Origin: Lysobacterales bacterium
GTDB taxonomy: Bacteria; Pseudomonadota; Gammaproteobacteria; Xanthomonadales; Xanthomonadaceae
Assembly (NCBI GenBank): GCA_017302035.1
Contig: JAFLEA010000012.1
Coordinates: 1-62,521, forward strand
Reading direction: 5' to 3'
DNA length: 62,521 bases
A program made the position numbers and the translations under genes. The notes below the pieces were generated by a model. The model made no database searches. It saw only the letters and a program-made list of their open reading frames with translations, and was not told the origin of the DNA. This document shows, piece after piece, positions 1-8,442 of this stretch. Numbering within the stretch: position 1 is the stretch's first letter; each line of letters begins with the position of its first letter.

Positions 1-1443
1 CGCCTCGAGGGCGGCTTCGCCGGCCTGCGCGCGCAGCAGCAGCGCGGCCGCGCCCGCGGCCAGCAGTGGGGCGGACACCGGGCGGTCGCCGGCCAGGAAC
101 TCGTCCAGGTGCCGGTCGAGGTAGCCGGTGTCGATCGTGCCTTCGACCACCGCCGGGTGCCGCGCCAGCGCTTCGAGGAAGGCCAGGTTGGTTTTCGTTC
201 CGGCCACATGGCAGCGGGCCAGTGCCTCGCGCAGGCGGGCCAGCGCGCGCGGGCGGTCGGCATCGTGGACGATGAGCTTGGCGATCATCGGGTCGTAGTG
301 CACGGTGACCGTGTCGCCGGCTTCCACCCCGGCATCGACCCGCACGTGGGCGTCGGCGGCCGGCAGTTCCAGCGCGCGCAGGGTGCCGGAAGCGGGCAGG
401 AAGCCGGCGTCGGGATCCTCGGCGTACAGCCGGACCTCGATGGCATGGCCGCGTTGCGGCACCTGCTCCTGGGCCAGCGGCAGCGGCTGCCCGGCGGCCA
501 CCCGCAGTTGCCATTCCACCAGGTCCAGGCCGGTGACCCGCTCGGTGACCGGATGCTCGACCTGGAGCCGGGTATTGATCTCCATGAAGTAGAAATTGCC
601 GTCGCCGTCGACGATGAACTCGACCGTGCCGGCGTTGACGTAGCCGATGGCACGGGCCGCCGCCACCGCGGCCTCGCCCATGGCCGTGCGCAGCGCCGGG
701 GTGAGGAACGGCGAGGGCGATTCCTCCAGTACCTTCTGGTAGCGGCGCTGGGCCGAACATTCGCGCTCGTTGAGGTGGATGACCCGGCCGTGGGCGTCGC
801 CGAATACCTGGATCTCGATGTGCCGCGGGGTGGAGACGTAGCGCTCCAGCAGCACCCGATCGCGGCCGAAGGCATTGCGTGCCTCGCGCTGGCAACTCTC
901 CAGCGCCGGCACGAAATCCTCCAGCCGGTGAACCACGCGCATGCCCTTGCCGCCGCCGCCGTGCGCGGCCTTGACCATCAGCGGGAAGCCCGTGCGCGCG
1001 GCCTCGCGCGAGAGCGTGGCCAGCGCCTGGTCCTCGCCGTTGTAGCCGGGCACCACCGGCACGCCGGCTTCGGCCATCAACTGCTTGGCCCCGGCCTTGC
1101 TGCCCATGCGTCGCATCGACTCGGCGCGCGGGCCGATGAACACCAATCCGGCGGCGGCCACGGCCTCGGCGAAATCGGCGTTCTCGGACAGGAAGCCGTA
1201 GCCGGGGTGGATCGCCTGCGCGCCGCTGCGCCGCGCCGCCTCGATCACCGCATCCCCGCGCAGGTAACTCTCGCCGGGCGCCGCCCCGCCGATGCAATGG
1301 GCCTCGTCGGCCAGGCGCACGTGCAGTGCACCGGCATCGGCCTCCGAGTACACCGCCACGCTGGCGATGCCGAGCCGGCGGCAGGTGCGGATGACCCGGC
1401 AGGCGATTTCGCCGCGGTTGGCGATCAGGATCTTGTCGAACAT
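1..1443 (-). CDS. liuD: Methylcrotonyl-CoA carboxylase biotin-carboxylase (alpha) subunit, 3' end outside window
   Basis: This is the biotin-dependent subunit that carboxylates biotin with ATP and bicarbonate; with LiuB it converts 3-methylcrotonyl-CoA to 3-methylglutaconyl-CoA in leucine breakdown. 481 codons are visible with no stop, so the carboxyl-carrier domain (and the biotin lysine) lies beyond the left edge. Visible: N-terminal FDKILIANRGEIA, the ATP-grasp glycine loop HGGGGKGM near residue 165, and the catalytic EINTRLQVEH motif near residue 290, all intact. It starts four bases after the liuC stop, so the two are co-translated. Specificity for methylcrotonyl-CoA rather than another acyl-CoA is inferred from the liuA/B/C neighbours; acetyl- or geranyl-CoA carboxylase is the alternative. 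Confidence 0.9.
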   Translation of the reverse strand, partial: MFDKILIANRGEIACRVIRTCRRLGIASVAVYSEADAGALHVRLADEAHCIGGAAPGESYLRGDAVIEAARRSGAQAIHPGYGFLSENADFAEAVAAAGLVFIGPRAESMRRMGSKAGAKQLMAEAGVPVVPGYNGEDQALATLSREAARTGFPLMVKAAHGGGGKGMRVVHRLEDFVPALESCQREARNAFGRDRVLLERYVSTPRHIEIQVFGDAHGRVIHLNERECSAQRRYQKVLEESPSPFLTPALRTAMGEAAVAAARAIGYVNAGTVEFIVDGDGNFYFMEINTRLQVEHPVTERVTGLDLVEWQLRVAAGQPLPLAQEQVPQRGHAIEVRLYAEDPDAGFLPASGTLRALELPAADAHVRVDAGVEAGDTVTVHYDPMIAKLIVHDADRPRALARLREALARCHVAGTKTNLAFLEALARHPAVVEGTIDTGYLDRHLDEFLAGDRPVSAPLLAAGAAALLLRAQAGEAALEA

Positions 1444-1447
1444 GCGT

Positions 1448-2236
1448 CTACGCCTCCGCCGCCCAGGCCGGCGCGCGCTTGTCCAGGAACGCGCCGAGTC
1501 CTTCCTGGCCTTCGGGCGATACCCGCAGGCGCGCGATCAACTCGGCGTTGGCCCGGTCGCAGGCAACCGGATCGGTCGCCGTGGCGGCCTGGCGCACCAG
1601 CGCCTTGGCCATGCCGGTGGCCAGCGGTGCGGCCCGGCACAGCAGGTCGACCTGGGCCTGCACGGCCGCGTCCAGCGCGTCGGCTGCCGCCACCTCATGC
1701 AGCAGTCCCAGGCGCAGGGCGGTATCGGCGTCGAAGGTGCCTGCGGTGGCGAACCAGCGCCGCGCCTGGCGCGGGCCGATCGCCGCCACCACGTAGGGCG
1801 AGATCACCGCCGGCAACAGCCCCAGCCGGGTCTCGGTCAGGCCGAAGCGCGCGGCCGGGGTGCCGATGGCGATGTCGCAACAGGCCACCAGGCCCACGCC
1901 GCCGCCGAAGGCCGGGCCATGCACGCGGGCGACGGTCGGCCGCGGCAGGTCGTCCAGGGTTCGCATCAGCCGGGCCAGGGCCAGGGCGTCCTCGCGGTTC
2001 TCGGCCTCGCCGGCCGCGGCCATCCCGCGCATCCAGTGCAGGTCCGCGCCGGCGGAGAACGAGCCGCCTTCGCCCTCCAGCACCACCACCCGTACCGCAG
2101 GGTCGGCGCCGGCGGCCTGCAGTGCGCAGGTCAGCGCGGCGATCAGCGCCGGGTCGAAGGCGTTGTGCAACTGCGGCCGGTTCATGCGCAGGCGCAGCAC
2201 GGGGCCTGCGCGTTCGATCAGCAGCGGTTCGGCCAT
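1448..2236 (-). CDS. liuC: Enoyl-CoA hydratase/isomerase family protein, probable 3-methylglutaconyl-CoA hydratase
   Basis: A 262-residue crotonase-fold protein. It has the family's oxyanion-hole region (GGSFSAGADLHWM near residue 65) and the second conserved stretch GPAFGGGVGLVACCDIAIG near 110, followed by an RFGLTETRLGLLPAVISPYV segment typical of hydratases. Its position directly before liuD (4-base gap) fits the 3-methylglutaconyl-CoA hydratase step of leucine catabolism. An in-frame ATG nine bases upstream (2245) is an alternative start. No strong Shine-Dalgarno is visible for either, so the start is uncertain by three codons. Crotonases vary in substrate, so the exact substrate is inferred from context. 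Confidence 0.85.
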   Translation of the reverse strand: MAEPLLIERAGPVLRLRMNRPQLHNAFDPALIAALTCALQAAGADPAVRVVVLEGEGGSFSAGADLHWMRGMAAAGEAENREDALALARLMRTLDDLPRPTVARVHGPAFGGGVGLVACCDIAIGTPAARFGLTETRLGLLPAVISPYVVAAIGPRQARRWFATAGTFDADTALRLGLLHEVAAADALDAAVQAQVDLLCRAAPLATGMAKALVRQAATATDPVACDRANAELIARLRVSPEGQEGLGAFLDKRAPAWAAEA

Positions 2237-2352
2237 GGGTGGCATCCGGACAATCCCAGCTGCGGATGATAGCCGCAGCCACCACACCGGCCATGACGCG
2301 ACGCGGCGCGACCGGGACGGCCGGGCAGGGGCAGGCGGGTGCGGCCGATGAT

Positions 2353-2375
2353 AGAATTGAGAACGGTTCTTGATA
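2353..2375. promoter_or_regulatory. Candidate Fur box upstream of feoAB
   Basis: The sequence AATTGAGAACGGTTCTTGAT is an imperfect dyad (TGAGAAC / GTTCTTG) close to the TGAGAAT-type half-sites of gammaproteobacterial Fur boxes. It lies 15-35 bases before the feoA start, where a bound repressor would block transcription. Known biology: feo operons are commonly repressed by Fur with ferrous iron. Fur binding here is inferred from position and similarity only. Confidence 0.5.
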
Positions 2376-2388
2376 ACTGGATGCCTAC

Positions 2389-2640
2389 GTGACGCTGTCC
2401 GATACGCCGCCGCGCACCCCCGTCCTCGTCGATGCGGTGGACGACCGCCATCCCGACGACCCCATCGCCCGCCGTCTGCGCGAGCTGGGCTTCGTCGCCG
2501 GTGAGCGGGTCGAGATCGTCGCCAAGGGGCCGATCGGTGCCGAACCGCTGCTGGTCCAGGTCGGCTATACCCGTTTCGCCCTGCGCCGTGCCGAGGCCGC
2601 GCGGGTGCGGGTGTTGCCGCTGGCGAAGGAGGCGGCGTGA
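2389..2640 (+). CDS. feoA: Ferrous iron transport protein A (FeoA)
   Basis: An 83-residue SH3-like cytoplasmic protein of the FeoA family, which assists the FeoB ferrous-iron channel. The sequence shows the usual IARRLRELGF...GERVEIVAKGPIGAEPLLVQVG pattern and ends in RVRVLPL. The start is a GTG at 2389; the ATG at 2381 is out of frame and meets a stop after three codons. The last bases overlap the feoB start (GTGA), so FeoA and FeoB are translationally coupled. Confidence 0.9.
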   Translation: MTLSDTPPRTPVLVDAVDDRHPDDPIARRLRELGFVAGERVEIVAKGPIGAEPLLVQVGYTRFALRRAEAARVRVLPLAKEAA

Positions 2641-4520
2641 GCGGGGTAGGCGTTGCACCGCCGTTGCGCCTGGCCCTGCTGGGCAGCCCGAACTGCGGCA
2701 AGACCGCGCTGTTCAACCAGCTCACCGGCAGCCGGCAGAAGGTCGCCAACTACGCCGGGGTGACCGTCGAGCGCAAGGAAGGCACGCTGCGTTCGCCGTC
2801 CGGGCGCAGCTACGCGGTGCTGGACTTGCCCGGCGCCTACAGCCTCAACCCGGCCAGCCTGGACGAGGCGGTTACCCGTGACCTGTGCCGCGGCTTCTAT
2901 CCCGGCGAGCCCGCGCCCGACGTGCTGGTGTGCGTGGTCGATGCCACCAACCTGCGCCTGCACCTGCGCTTCGTGCTGGAAGTGCGGCAGATGGGCCGGC
3001 CGATGGTGGTGGCGTTGAACATGATCGACGCTGCGCAGCAGCGCGGCATCGCCATCGACCGCGAAGTACTGGAGCGCGAACTCGGCGTGCCGGTGGTGGA
3101 GACGGTGGCGGTGCGCCAGCACGGTGCGCAGGCGCTGGTGGAGCGCATCGACGCGCTGGCCGCGCACCTGCGCCCTCCGGCCACGATGCTGCCCGAGAGC
3201 GCCGGGGCGGACCTGGGGCCGGCGTTGCATGCCGAAACCCGGCGCCTGCTTGCGGCCACGGTCGATATGCCCGCGCGCACGGCGAAGATCGACGATGCGC
3301 TGGATCGCTGGCTGCTGCACCCGGTGCTGGGCCTGCTGACCCTGGCGGTGGTGATGTTCCTGATCTTCCAGGCGGTGTATGCCTGGGCCACGCCGGTCAT
3401 GGACCTGATCGAGGCCGGCACCGCGGCGCTGGGCGCGTGGGTGGGCGAGCGCATGGGCGAAGGCCCGCTGGCCAGCCTGATGGTGGACGGGATCATCGCC
3501 GGCCTCGGCGGGGTGATCGTGTTCCTGCCGCAAATCCTGGTCCTGTTCGCCTTCATCCTGGCGCTGGAGGAATCCGGCTACCTGCCGCGGGCGGCGTTCC
3601 TGCTCGACCGGCTGATGGCCGGCGCCGGCCTGTCCGGGCGCTCGTTCATCCCGCTGCTGTCCAGCTTCGCCTGCGCGATCCCCGGGATCATGGCCACCCG
3701 CAGCATCCAGGATCCGCGCGACCGCCTGGCCACGATCCTGGTGGCGCCGCTGATGACCTGCTCGGCGCGGCTGCCGGTGTACACGCTGCTGATCGGCGCC
3801 TTCATCCCGGCGCGCCAGGTGTGGGGCGGGTTCAACCTGCAGGGCCTGGTCCTGTTCGGCCTGTACCTGGCCGGGATCCTCAGCGCGCTGGCGGTGTCCT
3901 GGGTGATGAAGAAGTGGCGCCGCGACCAGGGCGAGCATCCGCTGATGCTGGAGTTGCCGTCGTACCGCGTGCCCAACCCCCGCGACCTGCTGCTCGGCCT
4001 GTACGAGCGCGGCATGATCTTCCTCAGGCGGGTGGGCGGGATCATCTTCGCCCTGACCGTACTGCTGTGGGTGTTGCTCAGCTTCCCGGCGCCGCCGCCC
4101 GACGCGACCCTGCCGGCGATCGACTACAGCTTCGCCGGCCGCATCGGCCATGCGCTGGCGGTGGTGTTCGCGCCGCTGGGCTTCAACTGGCAGATCTGCA
4201 TCGCCCTGATCCCCGGCCTGGCCGCGCGCGAGGTGGCGGTGTCCTCGCTGGCCACGGTCTACGCGCTGTCGGCGGCCGACGACGCGGCGGCCGCGCAGGC
4301 GCTGACCCCGTTGATCCAGGATGGCTGGTCGCTGGCCACCGGCCTGTCGTTGCTGGTGTGGTTCATCTACGCACCGCAGTGCATCGCCACCTGGGCCGCG
4401 ATCAAGCGCGAGACCGGCTCGTGGAAGACCATGGCCATCGCCGCCGGCTACCTGTTCGGGCTCGCCTACCTGGCTTCGCTGCTGACCTACCAGGTCGCAG
4501 TGCGGCTGGGGGCGGGCTAG
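2637..4520 (+). CDS. feoB: Ferrous iron transporter FeoB
   Basis: A 627-residue inner-membrane protein that imports Fe(II). The N-terminal GTPase domain shows G1 (GSPNCGKT, residues 16-23), G3 (DLPG, 63-66) and G4 (NMID, near 128). The membrane domain holds the paired gate repeats typical of the family, including the Cys in the SFACAIPGIMATR segment and the second Gate segment APLGFNWQICIALIPGLAAREV. Length is somewhat shorter than E. coli FeoB (about 770), as is common in this lineage. The GTG start overlaps the feoA stop. Expression probably follows the Fur box upstream of feoA. Confidence 0.95.
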   Translation: MSGVGVAPPLRLALLGSPNCGKTALFNQLTGSRQKVANYAGVTVERKEGTLRSPSGRSYAVLDLPGAYSLNPASLDEAVTRDLCRGFYPGEPAPDVLVCVVDATNLRLHLRFVLEVRQMGRPMVVALNMIDAAQQRGIAIDREVLERELGVPVVETVAVRQHGAQALVERIDALAAHLRPPATMLPESAGADLGPALHAETRRLLAATVDMPARTAKIDDALDRWLLHPVLGLLTLAVVMFLIFQAVYAWATPVMDLIEAGTAALGAWVGERMGEGPLASLMVDGIIAGLGGVIVFLPQILVLFAFILALEESGYLPRAAFLLDRLMAGAGLSGRSFIPLLSSFACAIPGIMATRSIQDPRDRLATILVAPLMTCSARLPVYTLLIGAFIPARQVWGGFNLQGLVLFGLYLAGILSALAVSWVMKKWRRDQGEHPLMLELPSYRVPNPRDLLLGLYERGMIFLRRVGGIIFALTVLLWVLLSFPAPPPDATLPAIDYSFAGRIGHALAVVFAPLGFNWQICIALIPGLAAREVAVSSLATVYALSAADDAAAAQALTPLIQDGWSLATGLSLLVWFIYAPQCIATWAAIKRETGSWKTMAIAAGYLFGLAYLASLLTYQVAVRLGAG

Positions 4521-4529
4521 GGCGTGGCG

Positions 4530-4784
4530 ATGGACCCGGCGCTGCCGCTGTGGCTGCAGTACGCGGTGATCGGCGCGGTGGTCGTGCTGGCGCTGTGGAT
4601 CTTCGCCAGGAAACAGCTGCCCGGAACCTTGCGCAAAGTGCGGCTGGCGCTGGCCGCACCGCTGGTGCGCGAGGGCCGGCCGGCGTGGATGCGCTCGCTG
4701 GCGCGGAAGATCGCGCCACCTTCCAGCGGCGGGCCGTCCTCGTGCGGCGGGTGCGACGGCTGCGGACCTGAACCCAAGCGTTGA
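4530..4784 (+). CDS. Small membrane-anchored Cys-rich protein downstream of feoB
   Basis: An 84-residue protein with one N-terminal transmembrane helix (about residues 8-25), a basic juxtamembrane segment and a C-terminal SSCGGCDGCG cluster with three cysteines. It follows feoB after nine bases and is clearly in the same operon. E. coli has FeoC in this slot; this protein is not a winged-helix FeoC but resembles the small Cys-rich proteins (DUF6587-like) seen after feoB in related bacteria. The CxxCxxC cluster suggests iron or Fe-S binding, which is inference. An in-frame GTG at 4524 could be the start instead. Confidence 0.7.
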   Translation: MDPALPLWLQYAVIGAVVVLALWIFARKQLPGTLRKVRLALAAPLVREGRPAWMRSLARKIAPPSSGGPSSCGGCDGCGPEPKR

Positions 4785-4841
4785 TGCCGGGGCGATGGGC
4801 CGGGCTACGGCCGGCACGCCGCTCCCCGCACGCGCCGGGGA

Positions 4842-6449
4842 TCACATCCGGAACACGCCGAATCGCGCCGGCTCGATCGGCGCATTGAGCGCCGCCGACA
4901 CCCCCAGCCCCAGCACCCTGCGGGTATCGGCCGGGTCGATGATGCCGTCGTCCCACAGTCGCGCGGTGGCGTACCAGGGGCTGCCCTGGTGCTCGTACTG
5001 CTCGCGCACCGGCGCCTTGAACGCCTCTTCCTCGGCCGCGCTCCAGGCGCCGCCGCCGGCCTCGATCGCGTCGCGACGCACCGTGGCCAGCACGCTGGCG
5101 GCCTGCTCACCGCCCATCACGCTGATCCGCGCGTTCGGCCACATCCACAGGAACCTTGCCCCGTAGGCCCTGCCGCACATGGCGTAGTTGCCGGCCCCGA
5201 AGCTGCCGCCGATCACCACGGTGAACTTGGGCACGCTCGAACACGCCACCGCAGTGACCATCTTGGCTCCGTCCTTGGCGATGCCGGCGTTCTCGTACTT
5301 GCGCCCGACCATGAAGCCGGTGATGTTCTGCAGGAACACCAGCGGGATCCCGCGCTGGTTGCACAGCTCGATGAAATGCGCGCCCTTGAGCGCGCTCTCG
5401 GAGAACAGGATGCCGTTGTTGGCGACGATCCCGACCGGGTAACCGTGCAGGTGGGCGAAGCCGGTCACCAGGGTCTTGCCGTAGCGCGCCTTGAACTCCT
5501 CGAACTCGCTGCCGTCCACCAGCCGCGCGATCACCTCGCGGATGTCGAACGGGCGGCGGGTGTCGGCCGGGACGATGCCGTACAGCTCGTCGGCCGGATA
5601 CAGCGGCTCGCGCGGCTCGCGCAAGGCCACGGCCACGGTCTTCTTCCGGTTGAGGTGGCCGACGATGCCGCGCGCGATCTGCAGCGCATGGGCGTCGTCC
5701 TCGGCGTAGTGATCGGCCACCCCGGATACCGCGGTGTGCACCTCCGCGCCGCCCAGCGCCTCGGCGTCGACCACCTCGCCGGTGGCCGCCTTCACCAGCG
5801 GCGGGCCGCCGAGGAAGATCGTGCCCTGCTCGCGCACGATCACCGACTCGTCGCACATCGCCGGCACGTAGGCGCCGCCGGCGGTGCAGCTGCCCATCAC
5901 CACCGCCACCTGCGGGATGTTCTCCGCGCTCAGCCGGGCCTGGTTGTAGAAGATCCGGCCGAAGTGCTCGCGGTCCGGGAACACCTCGTCCTGCAGCGGC
6001 AGGAACGCGCCGCCGGAATCGACCAGGTAGAGGCAGGGCAGCCGGTTCTCCTGCGCGACCTGCTGCGCACGCAGGTGCTTCTTCACCGTCATCGGGAAGT
6101 AGGTACCGCCCTTGACGGTGGCGTCGTTGGCCACGACCACCACCTCCTGGCCCATCACCCGGCCGATGCCGCAGACCATGCCGGCGGCCGGCGCGGCGCC
6201 GTCGTACATGTCCTCGGCGGCGAGCGGGGCGATTTCCAGGAACGGCGAGCCGGGGTCGAGCAGGGCGTCGATGCGGTCGCGGGCCAGCAGCTTGCCGCGT
6301 TCGGTATGGCGCTGCCGGGCCTTGTCGCCGCCGCCTGCGGCGGCACGCGCCAAGCGGCGCTCCAGCTCGGCGGCGAGTCCGCGGTGGTGGGCGGCATGGG
6401 CCGCGAATTCGGGCGACCGGGGATCGATCTGGGTGCGGAGGGCAGGCAT
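4842..6449 (-). CDS. liuB: Methylcrotonyl-CoA carboxylase carboxyltransferase (beta) subunit
   Basis: A 535-residue carboxyltransferase, the usual length for MCC beta subunits. It transfers CO2 from biotin to 3-methylcrotonyl-CoA together with LiuD. The N-terminal half carries the acyl-CoA oxyanion region ([17 protein letters not shown]) and the C-terminal half the biotin-side region ([24 protein letters not shown] followed by [16 protein letters not shown]). Both are intact. It sits apart from liuC/liuD because feoAB lies between them on the other strand, so it must have its own transcript or share one with genes to its right. Propionyl-CoA carboxylase beta is the main alternative, less likely given these motifs and neighbours. 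Confidence 0.92.
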   Translation of the reverse strand: MPALRTQIDPRSPEFAAHAAHHRGLAAELERRLARAAAGGGDKARQRHTERGKLLARDRIDALLDPGSPFLEIAPLAAEDMYDGAAPAAGMVCGIGRVMGQEVVVVANDATVKGGTYFPMTVKKHLRAQQVAQENRLPCLYLVDSGGAFLPLQDEVFPDREHFGRIFYNQARLSAENIPQVAVVMGSCTAGGAYVPAMCDESVIVREQGTIFLGGPPLVKAATGEVVDAEALGGAEVHTAVSGVADHYAEDDAHALQIARGIVGHLNRKKTVAVALREPREPLYPADELYGIVPADTRRPFDIREVIARLVDGSEFEEFKARYGKTLVTGFAHLHGYPVGIVANNGILFSESALKGAHFIELCNQRGIPLVFLQNITGFMVGRKYENAGIAKDGAKMVTAVACSSVPKFTVVIGGSFGAGNYAMCGRAYGARFLWMWPNARISVMGGEQAASVLATVRRDAIEAGGGAWSAAEEEAFKAPVREQYEHQGSPWYATARLWDDGIIDPADTRRVLGLGVSAALNAPIEPARFGVFRM

Positions 6450-6567
6450 GGGCGTCCAGGCGGGCGTATCCCCACAGGATAAGCCAGGCGCCGACTGCCG
6501 GGTTCTGGCGGCGCAGCAACCGCCGCCGGGGATGCCGGGGCATCACCGCCCCGGTTGCCGCCCGCAC

Positions 6568-6604
6568 AAAAGGAAAGCCGCCGGGGATACCGGCGGCTTT
6601 CGGG
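6568..6604 (-). terminator. Rho-independent terminator after the Ala-rich lipoprotein gene
   Basis: On the minus strand the stem GAAAGCCGCCGG / CCGGCGGCTTTC with a short ATCC-type loop is followed by CTTTTG. It lies just past the stop of the gene at 6626-6979 and before liuB, so it separates the two transcripts. Confidence 0.8.
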
Positions 6605-6625
6605 TACAGCAGGAAGGCCAGCAGA

Positions 6626-6979
6626 TTAGTGCTTGACTTCTTCCTTGGCGGCGTCGGCGGCAGCCTTGGCCTCGTCGGCCACGTTGGCAGCAGCCTCGGC
6701 CACGTTGGCGGCGCCGGCAGCGGCAGCGTCGGTCGTGGCGGCAGCGGCGTCGGCAGCGGCGTCAGCCGCGGTGTCGGCGGCGGCGGCAGCAGCGTCGGCG
6801 GCGCCCTGGGCGGCGTCGGCGGTGGCGGCACCGGCCTCGGCGGTGGCGTCGGCGGCAGCCTGGGCCTGGGTGGCAGCGGCGTCGGCCGCGGCGGCGGCGT
6901 CGGCGGCGGCTTCCTGCTTCGAGCAGGCGGCCAGGGCCAGACCCAGGGCCAGGGCGATCAGCAGCTTGTTGATGCTCAT
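6626..6979 (-). CDS. Alanine-rich small lipoprotein
   Basis: A 117-residue protein with a lipoprotein signal (hydrophobic LLIALALGLALAAC, lipobox Cys near residue 19) and a mature region that is mostly Ala, Asp and Thr. The mature part repeats A-A-D-A-A-A type units with no Pro, so it should form a long helix or coiled coil, loosely like Braun-type lipoproteins, but without an obvious C-terminal Lys-Arg tail (it ends EEVKH). An outer-membrane structural role is a guess. The repetitive gcggcgtcggc composition makes this locus prone to length change. Confidence 0.75.
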   Translation of the reverse strand: MSINKLLIALALGLALAACSKQEAAADAAAAADAAATQAQAAADATAEAGAATADAAQGAADAAAAAADTAADAAADAAAATTDAAAAGAANVAEAAANVADEAKAAADAAKEEVKH

Positions 6980-7105
6980 GATGGGATGTTCCTCGTCGTT
7001 AAAGGTGGCAACGCGCCATTGCGCGCCGCCAACATGATGACAAGCCCGTGTCCACTGTCAAGCGGGCGTTGGTCAGCTTCGTAAATGAGTTGTGAAACTG
7101 GCCGG

Positions 7106-8281
7106 TCAGGCGACTTCGACCGCGATCGCGGTGGCTTCGCCGCCGCCGATGCACAGCGATGCCACCCCGCGCTTGAGGCCGCGCTTGCGCAGGGCGTTGA
7201 CCAGGGTGACCACCAGGCGGGCGCCGGAGGCCCCGATCGGATGGCCCAGGGCGCAGGCGCCGCCATTGACGTTGACCTTGGCGTGGGGGATGCCCAGTTC
7301 CTTGATCGGGGCCATGGCAACCACGGCGAACGCCTCGTTGATCTCGAACAGGTCCACCTCGTCCACCTTCCAGCCGACCTTGTCCAGCAGGGTGGAGATC
7401 GCCCCGACCGGGGCGGTGGTGAACCACTCCGGCTGGTGGGCGAAGGTGGTGTGGCCGACGATCCTGGCCAACGGCTGGATCCCGCGGCGGGCCGCTTCCC
7501 CGGCCGACAGCAGCACGGTGGCCGCCGCGCCGTCGGAGATCGAGGAGGAACTGGCCGCGGTCACGCTGCCGTCCTTCTTGAACGCCGGCTTGAGGGTGGG
7601 GATCTTGGACACGTCCGACTTGCCCGGCTGCTCGTCGCTGGCGAACTCGACCTCGCCCTTGCGGCTGGCGACCTTGACCGGGACGATCTCGCCGTCGAAC
7701 GCACCGGAGGCCTGGGCCGCCTGCGAGCGCCGGACCGACTCGATCGCGAACGCGTCCTGCTCCTCGCGGGTGAAACCGTACTTGGCCACCGTGGCTTCGG
7801 CGAACACGCCCATCGACTGGCCGTCATAGGGGTTGGTCAGGCCGTCCCAGGCCATGTGGTCGACCGCCTGGAAGTTGCCGTAGCGGTTGCCGGTGCGCGA
7901 GTTGGGGATCAGGTGCGGGGCATTGGTCATCGATTCCATGCCGCCGGCGACCACGACCGTGGCCGAGCCGGCCTTGATCAGGTCGTGGCCGAGCATGATC
8001 GCTTTCATGCCCGAGCCGCAGACCTTGTTGATGGTGGTGGCACCCGCGCTGGCCGGCAGGCCGGCGGCCAGCGCCGCCTGGCGGGCAGGAGCCTGGCCCA
8101 GGTTGGCCGGCAGCACGCAGCCCATGATGACCTCGGAGACGTCGGCGGCGGGGATGCCGGACTGCTCCAGCGCAGCGGAGATCGCGGCCGCGCCCAGGGC
8201 CGGGGTCGGCACGCCGGTGAACTGGCCGAGGAAGGAGCCGATGGCGGTGCGCTTGGCAGCGGCGATGACGATGTCGGACAT
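7106..8281 (-). CDS. Acetyl-CoA C-acetyltransferase (thiolase)
   Basis: A 391-residue thiolase, a typical family length. It shows the acyl-accepting Cys88 in NKVCGSGMKAIM, the NEAFAVV segment near residue 320, the catalytic His in GHPIGASGAR near 350 and the second Cys in CIGGGEATA near 380. It interconverts acetoacetyl-CoA and two acetyl-CoA, the last step after HMG-CoA lyase in leucine catabolism, which fits its position among liu genes; fatty-acid oxidation or PHB supply are alternatives. The start at 8281 (MSDIVIAAAKRTAIG) is chosen because homologues begin there; a start nine codons upstream exists. Confidence 0.92.
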   Translation of the reverse strand: MSDIVIAAAKRTAIGSFLGQFTGVPTPALGAAAISAALEQSGIPAADVSEVIMGCVLPANLGQAPARQAALAAGLPASAGATTINKVCGSGMKAIMLGHDLIKAGSATVVVAGGMESMTNAPHLIPNSRTGNRYGNFQAVDHMAWDGLTNPYDGQSMGVFAEATVAKYGFTREEQDAFAIESVRRSQAAQASGAFDGEIVPVKVASRKGEVEFASDEQPGKSDVSKIPTLKPAFKKDGSVTAASSSSISDGAAATVLLSAGEAARRGIQPLARIVGHTTFAHQPEWFTTAPVGAISTLLDKVGWKVDEVDLFEINEAFAVVAMAPIKELGIPHAKVNVNGGACALGHPIGASGARLVVTLVNALRKRGLKRGVASLCIGGGEATAIAVEVA

Positions 8282-8442
8282 GGGCCTGGTCTCTGCGGGG
8301 TGAGTCATCGATTATCGCGGCCCCGGCCGCGGGGCGCCAGCATCCGGCGATGCAGGCGACAACCGGGGGCGATTGCGGTATAGATCGGATCGACGTGGCG
8401 GGGCGACCGGAGCACCCGCCGGACGATTGGACGGAGATCCCA

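Noticed and set aside
109-2373. Long 754-codon plus-strand open frame across liuC/liuD
   Set aside because: It is the antisense shadow of two conserved minus-strand genes in GC-rich DNA; its translation has no recognisable domain.
2565-4817. Long minus-strand frame opposite feoB
   Set aside because: Antisense shadow; FeoB on the plus strand has all its GTPase and membrane motifs.
6630-6970. Repeated gcggcgtcggc as a non-coding repeat array
   Set aside because: It encodes the Ala-rich lipoprotein in one unbroken frame with a proper signal peptide and terminator.
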